Assembly: GCF_024346955.1 (NCBI RefSeq)
Contig: NZ_AP024884.1
Location: 372,001-436,000, forward strand
Reading direction: 5' to 3'
DNA: 64,000 nucleotides
Origin: Vibrio mangrovi
Lineage (GTDB): Bacteria; Pseudomonadota; Gammaproteobacteria; Enterobacterales; Vibrionaceae
Shown here: piece by piece, positions 1-11,446 of the stretch
Layout: the number at the start of each line of letters is the position of its first letter
Position numbering within the stretch: the first letter of the stretch is position 1
Translations under genes and position numbers: made by a program
Notes under the pieces: generated by a model
Database searches by the model: none
The model's input: the letters and a program-made list of their open reading frames with translations, nothing else
What the model was told of the DNA's origin: nothing

Positions 1-2
1 TT

Positions 3-455
3 GCTCATGCCGCATTAGGTTGTGGTATTGGCTCTCTGGGTACCGCGATTGGGGGCGGAAGTGGCTCTGATATGGCAATGGGATGTGCATCAGGAGCAAC
101 TGGCAGCGTGATTGGTGAGTATGTTTCTGAGCAGTATGGTGACATTATTGCCGAGAAAGATCAGAAGATAGAAGCGTGGACCCGGGATTTTCTGAGCGGT
201 GGACTTCTGTGTCCGAAGACCATCAAAAAACTGATTAAAAAGCTGCATCAGGAAGCGATTAATGTTCCCCGTTACGCAGCATCAGTTGCAGTTTATGCCT
301 TCGGTGATACTGGTATCAGTGGTAATACAGCAAATAATGTCGTCCAGCAGAATGCGCTGTATCTGCTTTCTTTCGCGTTTGATGAAGACAAAAATACCGG
401 AGAAAGCGGTGCTGGTGACAGTAGTAATGCAGATGAGGACTCCTGCCTGATTTAA
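3..455 (+). CDS. C-terminal end of a haemagglutinin/CdiA-like exoprotein (5' truncated by window)
   Basis: The reading frame is open from base 3 to the stop at 453-455, so only the last 150 residues are in view. It begins with a Gly/Ala-rich segment (AHAALGCGIGSLGTAIGG, then MAMGCASGATGSVIGEYV), which is the pattern of the conserved pre-toxin region of two-partner-secretion haemagglutinins and CdiA proteins. Further on, GNTANNVVQQNAL occupies the place where the VENN-type boundary motif usually sits. Only about 30 acidic, low-complexity residues follow, so there is no room for a toxin domain. It may be a toxin-less or trimmed allele, or a toxin cassette may have been lost. The family is inferred from pattern recognition, and the secretion partner is outside the window. 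Confidence 0.6.
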   Translation, partial: AHAALGCGIGSLGTAIGGGSGSDMAMGCASGATGSVIGEYVSEQYGDIIAEKDQKIEAWTRDFLSGGLLCPKTIKKLIKKLHQEAINVPRYAASVAVYAFGDTGISGNTANNVVQQNALYLLSFAFDEDKNTGESGAGDSSNADEDSCLI

Positions 456-485
456 TCATCTCATCAGATTTCATCTGAAGTAATC

Positions 486-527
486 AAGAGGGATAAGCGT
501 GACTTGCTTATCCCTCTTCTTTTTTCC
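486..527 (+). terminator. Strong intrinsic terminator after the haemagglutinin gene
   Basis: AAGAGGGATAAG (486-497) pairs perfectly with CTTATCCCTCTT (507-518), and a run of T follows. It lies 30 bases after the stop of the exoprotein gene. It also covers the GTG at 499, which makes that codon an unlikely start for the next gene. Confidence 0.85.
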
Positions 528-600
528 GCAGATCGTCTATTTTTACAGTAGTCATTCGGTATATGAATCAACTGAGACTGATGTTTCATGGAGCAATGAT

Positions 601-1425
601 ATGGCTCATTCCGAAAACGCTGCATCCTCGTTAAGAACGCCTCTGGCCGTTGATGACCATGACTCCGGCTGGATGCCGTTTATGGCAAAACCACCAGCCG
701 AAACGCCTTGTCTGGTCTACGCGGTGGCAGATATCCACGGTCATGACTATCTGCTTGAAGAAATGCTGGATAAGATTGAACAGGATATGCAAGAAACCAC
801 CGAAACGAAACCGCTGGTTATTTTTCTGGGGGATTATATTGACCGTGGTCCGGATGCCAAACGGGTGGTGGATTTATTGATCAGGGCCAGCCGGGTCAGA
901 AACATGGCCTGTGTTTTCCTGCTGGGAAATCATGAACAGTGGCTGATTGATTTTATGCACAGCAGTGTGATTTTACCGGTGTGGGGATGTCAGGGAGGAT
1001 TGGAAACGCTGCTATCATATGGTGTTCCTCAAAAAATGATTCTTTCCGGGATTCTCGATGCTGAAGTGGCGGATGAAGTACGCCATGTGTTTCTGGATCT
1101 GCTGCCCGAGTCGCACCTGTCATTTTTCCAGTCACTGGTGAACCATTTTGAGCTGGGGGATTATTTTTTTGTCCACGCAGGTATTGATCCGAATCGTCCG
1201 CTTCACCAGCAGCGTAAAGAAGATCTCATCTGGATTCGTCATCCGTTCCTGAGTTCGAAGCAAGACTTCGGAAAAGTCATCGTGCACGGGCATACACCCA
1301 GTGAACATGTCGAAAGCCTGCCTAACCGTATCAATCTCGATAGTGGTATCTACATCCGGCACGTTCTGAACTGCGCTGTATTAGAAGGCAGTTGCCGCTA
1401 TCTGATTCAGGCGAGTGGAGGCTGA
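601..1425 (+). CDS. PP2A/ApaH-like metallophosphoesterase (protein phosphatase)
   Basis: A 274-residue calcineurin-like phosphoesterase. All the metal-binding blocks of the Ser/Thr phosphatase family are present in order: DIHGH, GDYIDRGPD, GNHE, VHAG and HGHTP, ending with LDSG. Such enzymes are two-metal phosphomonoesterases or diadenosine-tetraphosphatases, usually cytoplasmic; the substrate cannot be read from the sequence. The ATG at 601 is preferred because GGAG stands seven bases upstream. The longer reading from GTG 499 would begin inside the preceding terminator. It appears to be a single-gene unit. A link to the upstream exoprotein is possible but unsupported. Confidence 0.85.
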   Translation: MAHSENAASSLRTPLAVDDHDSGWMPFMAKPPAETPCLVYAVADIHGHDYLLEEMLDKIEQDMQETTETKPLVIFLGDYIDRGPDAKRVVDLLIRASRVRNMACVFLLGNHEQWLIDFMHSSVILPVWGCQGGLETLLSYGVPQKMILSGILDAEVADEVRHVFLDLLPESHLSFFQSLVNHFELGDYFFVHAGIDPNRPLHQQRKEDLIWIRHPFLSSKQDFGKVIVHGHTPSEHVESLPNRINLDSGIYIRHVLNCAVLEGSCRYLIQASGG

Positions 1426-1669
1426 TTTGTTGCTATGGCGGTCAATTGATGTGTTTGTATAGCTCATTCTCTTGTTCATATTCAAGAGCGACGGAAAAAT
1501 CATATGATGACCTCTTTGAATTCGAACCCAAACGATTTCCTCACAGGAGTTTTCACGCCCCGCACCGGATTTTGCCGGTGCGGAAGTTAAGTTATCAGAT
1601 TCTGGATAGAGAAAAGTGTGAAAAAAGTATGAGATTGTCTGTTATTGAACATAACAAAAGCGGTTCTGA
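1426..1669. other. Gene-poor gap with a GC-rich hairpin
   Basis: I see no convincing gene here. CCGCACCGG (1560-1568) pairs with CCGGTGCGG (1575-1583), which could serve as a weak shared terminator for the two convergent genes, although no good T run flanks it. A 27-codon frame at 1504-1587 overlaps the hairpin and is probably chance. Confidence 0.4.
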
Positions 1670-2305
1670 TCAGTTCACACTCTTCAACTGAAACAGACTT
1701 GCGCCCATGCCGATAAAGAGGCCTCCGCTGATCCGTTGAAACCACTTCACATTGTTTGCTTTAGACAGTGCACCTTTGGCTCTTTGTGCGATGTAGCCAT
1801 AACACGACAGAGAAAGAAATGAGAAACACATAAAGATCGCCGTCATAACAATAAACTGAGGCATTACCGGAAGCGAGAGATCTAAAAACTGTGGAAACAG
1901 GGCCGAAAAAAACAGGATAGGTTTCGGGTTTGTTGCTGCAACCAGCAGCCCTTCTTTAAAATAGCTTGAAAGCGGCCGACGGCTTGCCGGTTCTTCTGAC
2001 CGCAGAAGAGAAGCAGTTTTACGGCTAAAGCAGAGCTGACGGATACCTAAATAGATGAGGTAAGATGCTCCGACAATTTTAACCAGCATAAACAGCGTTG
2101 AAGACGCTAATAATATCGCACTTAATCCACTGATGGAGAGTGTTGAAAGGAACAGGATACCGATAATGTTCCCGAAGGCTGAAACCATCGCAACCTTTGA
2201 ACCATTGATTGCGCCATTATAAATTGCCAGAAAAACTGCTGGTCCGGGGCTGATAATGTAGAAAAAGGACACAACCGCATACATCAGCAAAATATCGTAA
2301 TTCAT
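1670..2305 (-). CDS. LysE/RhtB-family amino-acid exporter
   Basis: A 211-residue inner-membrane protein of the LysE/RhtB efflux family, which exports amino acids such as threonine, homoserine or lysine. The N-terminal segment carries the family signature SPGPAVFL near residue 20, followed by about five or six hydrophobic spans and a charged central loop (around CFSRKTASLLRSEEPASRR). Length is normal for the family. The start at 2305 is chosen because GAGGG lies just upstream; an extra ten-residue N-terminal reading lacks a ribosome site. No regulator is adjacent. The exact substrate is unknown. Confidence 0.88.
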   Translation of the reverse strand: MNYDILLMYAVVSFFYIISPGPAVFLAIYNGAINGSKVAMVSAFGNIIGILFLSTLSISGLSAILLASSTLFMLVKIVGASYLIYLGIRQLCFSRKTASLLRSEEPASRRPLSSYFKEGLLVAATNPKPILFFSALFPQFLDLSLPVMPQFIVMTAIFMCFSFLSLSCYGYIAQRAKGALSKANNVKWFQRISGGLFIGMGASLFQLKSVN

Positions 2306-2513
2306 AGTTCCCTCTATTTTTACTTCAAATTTCAAATGTTAATTCGTTTCTGATGGGTTTTAAATGATCCCGGAATTCTGGTTTACGACCATTCACTGAC
2401 TCATTATGCACAATTATGCGAAGATGCACTACATTCAGTACAATCGGCTTATAAGAACGATTTCATCGAGTCTTTCAGTGTGGCTGGGTTCTACTGGTTG
2501 GTGCTGAAATAAA
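2306..2513. other. Intergenic stretch with a start-less open frame on the + strand
   Basis: Between the exporter and the protease, a + strand frame is open for 52 codons (2354-2512), reading DPGILVYDHSLTHYAQ and later FSVAGFYWLVLK before a stop. It has no start codon and no ribosome site. It could be the tail of a decayed gene or chance; I do not recognise it. Confidence 0.25.
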
Positions 2514-2547
2514 AAGGTGCATGGCAGAATGTCTGTCCATGCACCTT
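2508..2547 (-). terminator. Intrinsic terminator of the metalloprotease gene
   Basis: AAGGTGCATGG (2514-2524) and CCATGCACCTT (2537-2547) form a perfect 11-bp stem. Read on the minus strand the stem is followed by TTTTTATTT. It lies 35 bases beyond the protease stop codon. Confidence 0.85.
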
Positions 2548-2581
2548 GCTCATTAAGGGAAATAATCAGCTTTGTTCAGAA

Positions 2582-5002
<2,421 letters not shown>

Positions 5003-5033
5003 AACCATACTCACTTTATTCGTGAGTATGGTT
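5003..5033 (-). terminator. Hairpin at the end of the peptide ABC operon
   Basis: AACCATACTCAC (5003-5014) pairs perfectly with GTGAGTATGGTT (5022-5033) around a seven-base loop. It lies 27 bases beyond the stop of the last ABC gene. The T tract on the minus strand is weak, so it may also act as an RNA-stabilising 3' stem. Confidence 0.7.
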
Positions 5034-5059
5034 GTGAGGATATGATGGTTCTGTCCCTG

Positions 5060-6043
5060 CTAACTTACCGGATTAGCGGGATGCAGGTGACATGCGACCC
5101 AGTGACCATCCTGAGATTGCTCCAGTGTTGGTACTTTTCGGGAACATAATGCAGTTGCATGCTTGCAGCGAGGATGGAATGTACAACCACTGGGCGGATT
5201 GAGTGGTGAAGGTATATCACCGGCAAGTGGTACATGCTCGGTATTCCGGGTGGGATCCGGGACCGGCACTGCGGACAGTAATGCTTGTGTATATGGGTGT
5301 TTTGGTTGCCGGTATAATATCTCTGCGGGCGCTTTTTCAACAATCTTACCCAGATACATGACACCGACTTCATCGCATGTATGCTGCACAACCGCTAAAT
5401 CGTGGGCAATGAATAGAAAAGAAATTCCCCGGCTTTCCTGAAGCTCTGCGATAAGGTTTAGAACCTGTGCCTGAACAGAAACATCCAGTGCTGAAACCGG
5501 TTCGTCTGCAATGATGAGTTTGGGCTCCAGAACCAGAGCTCTGGCAATCCCAACCCGTTGCCGTTGCCCACCGGAAAACTCGTGTGGATAACGGTTCAGT
5601 ACCTGAGGACGAAGACCGACCGTATGAATAACTTCAGCGATCTTTGCTTCCCGCTGAGCAACGGTTCCTATTTTATGAATATCCAGTGGCTCCCGGAGAA
5701 TATCGTGGATGGTCATCCGGGGATTCAGAGAAGCAAATGGATCCTGAAAAATCATTTGCATCTCTTTACGCATGGATTTCAGCTGGTGGGCATTCATTCG
5801 GGAGATATCCTGCCCGGAAATGGTAATATCTCCGGATGAGGGCTCAATCAGGCGCAGAATGCAGCGGCCCAGTGTGGATTTACCACATCCGGATTCACCG
5901 ACCAGCCCCAGTGTTTTTCCCCGGTGGATTTGAAAGCTGACATCATCAACAGCTTTACAGACGGCATGAGATTGACTGAACAGGGACTTGCCTGTCTGGA
6001 AATGTTTCGTTAATCCTTTGATTTCTAATAATACATCATTCAT
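5060..6043 (-). CDS. Oligopeptide ABC transporter ATPase, DppF/OppF type
   Basis: A 327-residue cytoplasmic ATPase. It shows Walker A GESGCGKST, the Q-loop in IFQDPFASLNPRMT, the signature FSGGQRQRVGIARAL, Walker B LIIADEP and the H-loop AHDL. The C-terminal oligopeptide/dipeptide extension (GCTFHPRCKHATALC) carries the cysteine pattern that often binds an iron-sulphur cluster in this subgroup. Its ATG overlaps the stop of the upstream ATPase gene (TGATG), showing translational coupling. It is the last gene of a five-gene importer operon. The transported peptide is not determinable from sequence. Confidence 0.93.
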   Translation of the reverse strand: MNDVLLEIKGLTKHFQTGKSLFSQSHAVCKAVDDVSFQIHRGKTLGLVGESGCGKSTLGRCILRLIEPSSGDITISGQDISRMNAHQLKSMRKEMQMIFQDPFASLNPRMTIHDILREPLDIHKIGTVAQREAKIAEVIHTVGLRPQVLNRYPHEFSGGQRQRVGIARALVLEPKLIIADEPVSALDVSVQAQVLNLIAELQESRGISFLFIAHDLAVVQHTCDEVGVMYLGKIVEKAPAEILYRQPKHPYTQALLSAVPVPDPTRNTEHVPLAGDIPSPLNPPSGCTFHPRCKHATALCSRKVPTLEQSQDGHWVACHLHPANPVS

Positions 6044-7044
6044 CAGGATGCCTCAGATATATGGAAACATGCTGCCCGGTGTTCCTGTGAGCCGCTAAGA
6101 ACGGGTGTGCTCTGGCGACATTGCGGTGTCACCCGGTGGCAGCGATCGGCAAAACGGCATCCTGTCGGCAGATGAAATAAATCAGGAACCATGCCTTCAA
6201 TGGTTGGTAAACGTGCAATTTTCTGTTGTCGGACAACAGGAATAGACTGAAGTAATCCCTGAGTGTAAGGATGTTTGGGATGGTTGAAAATAGCCGTAAC
6301 CGGGCCTTGTTCCACGACTTCGCCACAATACATAACGACAACTCGCTGACAGGATTCTGCGACAACACCCAAATCATGAGTAACCAGAATAACCGCCATA
6401 TCAAGCGACTGTTTCAATTGTTTAATTTCATGCATGACCTGAGCCTGAATCGTGACATCCAGTGCGGTGGTTGGTTCATCAGCCAGTAGTAATGCCGGCC
6501 GACAGGAGAGAGCCATAGCAATCATCACCCGCTGACGCATTCCGCCGGAAAGCTGATGTGGATATTCCCTGATCCGTCTTTCTGGGGAAGGAATACCAAC
6601 CATACGCAGCATTTCGATTGCTCGGGCTGCTGCCTGTTTCCGGGAGATTTTCTGATGGTTACGGATGACATCAACCATCTGAGTTTCAATTCTCAGAACC
6701 GGATTTAATGCAGTCATCGGTTCCTGGAAAATCATGGAGACTTCATTGCCACGGATATGGCGATAAGCTTTTTCATTTAAACCAACCAGCTCTTTTCCCT
6801 GAAAGCGGATGCTGCCGGAAACTATTTTCCCGGGCGGGCTTGGAATCAGCCCCATAATTGCCATAGAACTGACGGACTTGCCGCAGCCGGATTCTCCGAC
6901 AATGGCGACACTTTCTCCCGGCATCACTTCAAAACTGATGCCGTTAATCGCCCGGGCAACGCCTTTGTCTGTCTGAAAATCAACGGTGAGACCATCCACT
7001 TTCAGTAACGGTTCTGCGGAAATTTCATGTTGCAGGTTGTTCAT
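6043..7044 (-). CDS. Oligopeptide ABC transporter ATPase, DppD/OppD type
   Basis: A 333-residue ATPase partner of the preceding entry. Walker A is GESGCGKSV, the signature is LSGGMRQRVMIAMAL, Walker B LLLADEP and the H-loop THDLGVV. The C-terminal peptide-transporter extension has GCRFADRCHRVTPQC. The start is set at 7044, where GGAAGG precedes the ATG and the ATG overlaps the permease stop (ATGA). A longer upstream frame runs back through the permease gene in another phase and is not coding. The two ATPases probably work as a heterodimer on the two permeases encoded just upstream. Confidence 0.93.
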   Translation of the reverse strand: MNNLQHEISAEPLLKVDGLTVDFQTDKGVARAINGISFEVMPGESVAIVGESGCGKSVSSMAIMGLIPSPPGKIVSGSIRFQGKELVGLNEKAYRHIRGNEVSMIFQEPMTALNPVLRIETQMVDVIRNHQKISRKQAAARAIEMLRMVGIPSPERRIREYPHQLSGGMRQRVMIAMALSCRPALLLADEPTTALDVTIQAQVMHEIKQLKQSLDMAVILVTHDLGVVAESCQRVVVMYCGEVVEQGPVTAIFNHPKHPYTQGLLQSIPVVRQQKIARLPTIEGMVPDLFHLPTGCRFADRCHRVTPQCRQSTPVLSGSQEHRAACFHISEAS

Positions 7045-7931
7045 GACACCTTCCTTGGATCCAGAGCATCCTGTAGAGAATCCGAAAATAAATTGAATGC
7101 CAGAACCAGCACAAACAGCATGCCGGATGCGGCAAAGAAGTTGCAAAAGTGTCCTGAAGTTACTTCTGTACTGGCTTCGGCGATCATGAGGCCCCAACTG
7201 ATGCTTTCTTTGACACCCAGTCCGAGAAAACTCAGGATCACTTCACTTTTGATTGCGGTGATAAACAGCAGTGTCATTTCGACCAGAAGAATATGGCTGG
7301 TATTGGGGATTAAATGACGAAAAATAATGCGGTAAGTCGGAACACCAAGTGCATGGGCGGCTTCCGTAAATTCCATATTTTTCAGTTTGATAACTTCTCC
7401 CCGAATAACCCGGGCTGTGCCGGTCCAGAATGCCAGCGTCATGGCTGTATGCATGGCATAAGGGTTTCCTTCCATCGCAACGGCAATCGCTGCGACTAAG
7501 AGAAAGTATGGAATACAGTCGATACAGTTCATCACCCACAGAATGAATTCATCCAGTACCGAACCGACATAGTATCCCATCAGAGAACCGGTAATGGCAC
7601 CGATAGTGGTTGATAAAACCGCAACAACCAGACCGACTTCAAAAGCCGTTTTGGTACTGTAGATGGCGCGCTGGAAAATGTCCTGTCCATTGATCGTGGT
7701 ACCGAACCAGTGTTCGGCACTCGGACCAGCCTGCCCGGAAGTCATTAGTACATCCCATTGCTGGGCAATCAGCCCGCTCCAGACTAATACCGCAATAGCA
7801 AAGTAAACCAGTACGATAGCCAGACTGACCATACCGATCCGATCTCTGCGGAATTTGTGAATCGCTTTGGTCCACAGAGATTCGCGTTTCAGGGGCTTCT
7901 CCTGAACTGAAGTGTTGATAATTTCTGTCAT
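7041..7931 (-). CDS. Oligopeptide ABC transporter permease, DppC/OppC type
   Basis: A 296-residue inner-membrane permease. The N-terminal cytoplasmic segment KFRRDRIGMVSLAIVL and the first span are typical of DppC/OppC. A large periplasmic loop follows with the family phrase HWFGTTINGQDIFQRAIYS. The EAA-type coupling motif is seen as EAAHALGVPTYRIIFRHLIPN. The start at 7931 has AAGGAG upstream; a 25-residue N-terminal extension would overlap the preceding permease gene. The gap to that gene is ten bases and the overlap with the next ATPase gene is four, so the operon is tightly coupled. Confidence 0.92.
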   Translation of the reverse strand: MTEIINTSVQEKPLKRESLWTKAIHKFRRDRIGMVSLAIVLVYFAIAVLVWSGLIAQQWDVLMTSGQAGPSAEHWFGTTINGQDIFQRAIYSTKTAFEVGLVVAVLSTTIGAITGSLMGYYVGSVLDEFILWVMNCIDCIPYFLLVAAIAVAMEGNPYAMHTAMTLAFWTGTARVIRGEVIKLKNMEFTEAAHALGVPTYRIIFRHLIPNTSHILLVEMTLLFITAIKSEVILSFLGLGVKESISWGLMIAEASTEVTSGHFCNFFAASGMLFVLVLAFNLFSDSLQDALDPRKVS

Positions 7932-7941
7932 CGGATGCTCC

Positions 7942-8895
7942 TTATCTGAGTGAGATCCGCGGATCGACGAGTTTATAAAGGATGTCGACAGTACTGACGA
8001 CGACAATAAAAACCAGAGTAATCAGCACAATAACTGCTTTGAGTACCGGTAGATCTCCGGTGGTGATCGCATCGTAGGTGATGAGGCCGACTCCGGGAAT
8101 TCCAAAGTAACTTTCCAGTAGCAGAGAGCCGCCAATGATCACGAATGGAATAGAGAATACCACCCGGGTCAGAATCGGAATCAGGGCATTTTTGAGTACG
8201 TGTTTGAATAACACCTGTATGTGGGAATGACCAAATGCTCTGGCTGTACGAATATGATCCCGGGTCATTTCTTCAACGAAGAGCGCCCGGTAAAAACGGG
8301 TACTGTATCCGACAGAGACCAGAATGGAACAAAGGGTTGGAACGGTAACATAATACAGATAATCGCCCAGAGAGTTCACTTCCCATCCGTAGACCGGAAA
8401 CAAGTTGAGCCCGTAACTGGAGCAGAAAATTAACTGCAAGACAATAATGATGATCAGGTAGGAAATACTCATTCCGATGACTGAGGATGACATCACCAGC
8501 TTATCGGCCCAGCGTCCACGGTGGTGAGCTGCAAACAGCCCCAGTGCAATACTGATGAGATGTCCGAAAATGAATCCTGGCAGAGCCAGGATGAGTGAGA
8601 TCGGAATCGTACGTTCGAGGACTGTCGTGACCTGTTCGCCACTCGAATCAGAATAGCCAAAATCAAACGTCACCACCTGCTGCATATAGTGCAGATAGCG
8701 GATCCAGAATGGCTGATCATAGCCAAGCTGATGATGGATAGCATTTATCTCTTCAATCGTCGGATTCCGGCCCAGCAAATCATAGGTTTTATCCGGACCG
8801 AAATAGACCATCAACACAAAGCTGATCAATGTAACGCCAAAGAGCAAGGGAAGGCTGTAAGCCAGCTTGCGCAGACAGTAACGGAGCGTATCCAT
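7942..8895 (-). CDS. Oligopeptide ABC transporter permease, DppB/OppB type
   Basis: A 317-residue inner-membrane permease with the DppB/OppB layout: a first transmembrane span at the N-terminus (LAYSLPLLFGVTLISFVLMVYF), a periplasmic loop, then a five-span core. The coupling helix is in RTARAFGHSHIQVLFKHVLKN. The C-terminal phrase DILYKLVDPRISLR is characteristic. It starts 11 bases after the binding-protein stop. It pairs with the DppC-type permease to form the transport channel. Confidence 0.92.
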   Translation of the reverse strand: MDTLRYCLRKLAYSLPLLFGVTLISFVLMVYFGPDKTYDLLGRNPTIEEINAIHHQLGYDQPFWIRYLHYMQQVVTFDFGYSDSSGEQVTTVLERTIPISLILALPGFIFGHLISIALGLFAAHHRGRWADKLVMSSSVIGMSISYLIIIIVLQLIFCSSYGLNLFPVYGWEVNSLGDYLYYVTVPTLCSILVSVGYSTRFYRALFVEEMTRDHIRTARAFGHSHIQVLFKHVLKNALIPILTRVVFSIPFVIIGGSLLLESYFGIPGVGLITYDAITTGDLPVLKAVIVLITLVFIVVVSTVDILYKLVDPRISLR

Positions 8896-8906
8896 GTCAT
8901 AAACCT

Positions 8907-10697
8907 CTACTGAACATCAACATATTTGAGGTAGTTACCGAGAATATCTCTTTGTGGAAACATGGTGACATTCTTATGCCACAGGCGGACCCGTGTCCGG
9001 GAAAAACTGCCCGTACCGACACAATCTTCGGTTAGTATCTGGTTCAACTGGCGATAGATTGCAGTCCGTTCTGCTCCGGGCTGCATAACCGCTGCTTTTT
9101 CAAATAATGCATCGTATTCGGGGTTGTTATAGTTAGCACTGTTTGCACCGGGAGAGCGGTTCGGACCATAGAACAGTTGCAGAGTATTTTCTGCGTCGGG
9201 ATAGTCCAGCCCCCAACCCATTGGAATCATCTGAGTCCGGCTGTTTTTGATATCACGATTAAAGTCACCAAAGGTGGCATAAGATTTAAACTTGATCTTA
9301 TTTTTTGGATAGCCGATTTTCATCAGATTACCACGAAACTGTTCGAAGAACTGCTTATAGCGGACGGACGAGGTTGCCGGATAGTTGAGTACCGGTAAGT
9401 TCCGGGCATTCCAGCCGTTATCTTTCAGCAGTTTTTTCGCGCCGGCAATGTCCTGAGTAATAGAGGTTTTGTCCATGTTGGGGTCAAAACCGTCCGTTCC
9501 CGGAACGATGAATCCCGGATAGGCTTCTCCCAGCCCCAAATAGAAGCGCGAAATACGTTGCGGCCAGTCAAATGCTTTCACAATGGCACACCGTAGGGCT
9601 TTATTCTGAGCATCGGTTTTCGGATTATCCGAATGGCTGAAATATTCATCATCGAAGTTGAAGACGTTAAATACCATGCCCGTTTCCCGCTGGACCCGGA
9701 AGTTATATTTGGCTGCATACTCTGGCTTAAGTGTAACCGGATTTTTAGACGCCAGTACGGTATCGAGTTGCTCGTTCTGGAGGGTTGTATTGACGATTTC
9801 GTTCCCTTTAGTGAATGAATTCCAGCGGGCAGATGCCTGTTTAACCCAGTTGGCTTCAACCCGATCAACGAGTGGCAGCGTCTTTCCTTCCAGTGCCGCA
9901 ATACCGGTTGAACCATGAATTTTAGGGTCGTAGCCGGCATCAGCAAGGTGGAACACTTCATGGCGATAGGTCGGATTTTTCACCAGAACGGTTTTGGTTG
10001 TATCGTGTGAAATCAGTTTGAATGGTCCGCTGCCGACCGGATGAGTTGCGAGCTCACGGCCGTAAGTTTCAACGGCTTCATGAGGAACCAGAGACGAGTA
10101 ACCCATTGCCAGCGTATAAATCAGCTGAGGATATGGTTTGACCAGTTTGATTTGAATCGTGTATTTGTCCGGAGCACTGAGCCCTTCGAGAGGTTTACTG
10201 TAATCGGCGCCGGCTTTTTTCCACTCTTCTATTCCTGCAATTTTGTTGGTCCATAGCCAGGCACCCTGTGATCGGTTGGCCGGGTCAAAATGACGTTTCA
10301 TCGAATAGATGAAGTCTTGTGCGGTTACTTCCCGGCCTTTTCCGTCAGGAAAAGCTGGATCATCGGTGAAATGAACACCTTGCTTGATATGAATGGTATA
10401 AGTCAGGCTGTCTGCCGAAATATCCGGCATTGCTGTCGCAAGGTTAGGTTTTAGTTCAAAGGGAATCTTAAGATACTTATATTCATACAAAGTGTCATAT
10501 ACGGCAGTTACAATTGTATTCGCATATGTTGTTCCGGCCTGAACCGTATCAAATGTGGTTGGTGTTCCGTCTTCGGAAAAGCGTAGAATTTTTTGTGTAT
10601 CTGCTGCCGATGATGTTTCGGCAAATACCGGTGTACTGATATAAACAAGAGAGGTCGCCAGTGCTGCAACCAGCGGGCGTAATATAAACTGTGACAT
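8907..10697 (-). CDS. Periplasmic peptide-binding protein (SBP family 5) of the ABC operon
   Basis: A 596-residue periplasmic solute-binding protein, first gene of the five-gene importer. A signal peptide spans residues 1-26 (ending STPVFA). The family 5 pattern is clear: ILRFSEDGTPTTFDTVQAG at the start, a TYTIHIKQGVHFTDDPAF segment, HPVGSGPFKL, and a C-terminal GWGLDYPDAENTLQLFYGPN stretch. It is longer than DppA/OppA (about 535-545). Family members bind di- or oligopeptides, or occasionally sugars such as oligosaccharides. Next door is a secreted beta-glucosidase, so a plant-derived ligand is possible, but this is only context. AAGGAA precedes the ATG. Confidence 0.9.
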   Translation of the reverse strand: MSQFILRPLVAALATSLVYISTPVFAETSSAADTQKILRFSEDGTPTTFDTVQAGTTYANTIVTAVYDTLYEYKYLKIPFELKPNLATAMPDISADSLTYTIHIKQGVHFTDDPAFPDGKGREVTAQDFIYSMKRHFDPANRSQGAWLWTNKIAGIEEWKKAGADYSKPLEGLSAPDKYTIQIKLVKPYPQLIYTLAMGYSSLVPHEAVETYGRELATHPVGSGPFKLISHDTTKTVLVKNPTYRHEVFHLADAGYDPKIHGSTGIAALEGKTLPLVDRVEANWVKQASARWNSFTKGNEIVNTTLQNEQLDTVLASKNPVTLKPEYAAKYNFRVQRETGMVFNVFNFDDEYFSHSDNPKTDAQNKALRCAIVKAFDWPQRISRFYLGLGEAYPGFIVPGTDGFDPNMDKTSITQDIAGAKKLLKDNGWNARNLPVLNYPATSSVRYKQFFEQFRGNLMKIGYPKNKIKFKSYATFGDFNRDIKNSRTQMIPMGWGLDYPDAENTLQLFYGPNRSPGANSANYNNPEYDALFEKAAVMQPGAERTAIYRQLNQILTEDCVGTGSFSRTRVRLWHKNVTMFPQRDILGNYLKYVDVQ

Positions 10698-11446
10698 ACA
10701 AATTCCTTTTGTATCTTATTTTTGTCTGATGCTGATGATTTTCGGAATAATCCCAGCTTTTATGCTTAGTGAAACACACTATGAAACACAAGGCATTTGT
10801 GTCATGTCAACAATAGTATGAAAAATATGAATCGAGCTGTTTTAAAAATAGTGGTCGATCACAAAAAACTGCGATATTAAAAAGTGTTATTTAAATAGGA
10901 TGTGGGAAAAATGTACTTTATTTCACCAGTCTGGTGACGTGAACTGAAAGTCAGAAAAATGAATTCTCAATTTATTATGCAGTAATATTCATATTTATGT
11001 TATTTGTGGAACAGAAGTAACATCAGAAATGAAAAATATATAGGTAATAAGAACTAAAATAGAGCTCATATTAATTTTAAATCAGCCTAATTAATATTAT
11101 TTCAAAGCCGTTAATAAATTCAGTGACGATGTTCTATTCGATATTATGCTGTGAAATTTTTATAGTGACATCGTTTAATATTTAGATTTTCTCAAAAATG
11201 AGATTGGTTATTGTTCGTTATCCTGCTAAAAATCACACTTTTTAATAAATCTCTCCAAAGCAAAAAAAATCTCCGATGTGCAAAAACATTACTAATCAAA
11301 ATAAATTAATATTGTTTTGAACATTAGGTGACCCTGAAAACATATCCATTATTTAATGGAAAGTCTTTACTTTCAGTATGATGAGAATAATTTGGAAATG
11401 TTTTAATGAGAATATAATAGATAAGTCTGATAGGAATGAGATCAGT
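10698..11446. other. Long AT-rich divergent promoter region
   Basis: About 750 bases between the divergent peptide importer and beta-glucosidase genes. It is strongly AT-rich with no supported gene. Promoters for both units must lie here. I could not identify a specific operator or a convincing CRP site by eye. Confidence 0.5.

Noticed and set aside
499..600. GTG-initiated 34-residue N-terminal extension of the phosphatase
   Set aside because: It starts inside a strong terminator hairpin; the ATG at 601 has a good ribosome site.
1504..1587. 27-codon frame ahead of the GC-rich hairpin
   Set aside because: Too short, overlaps the hairpin and has no family resemblance.
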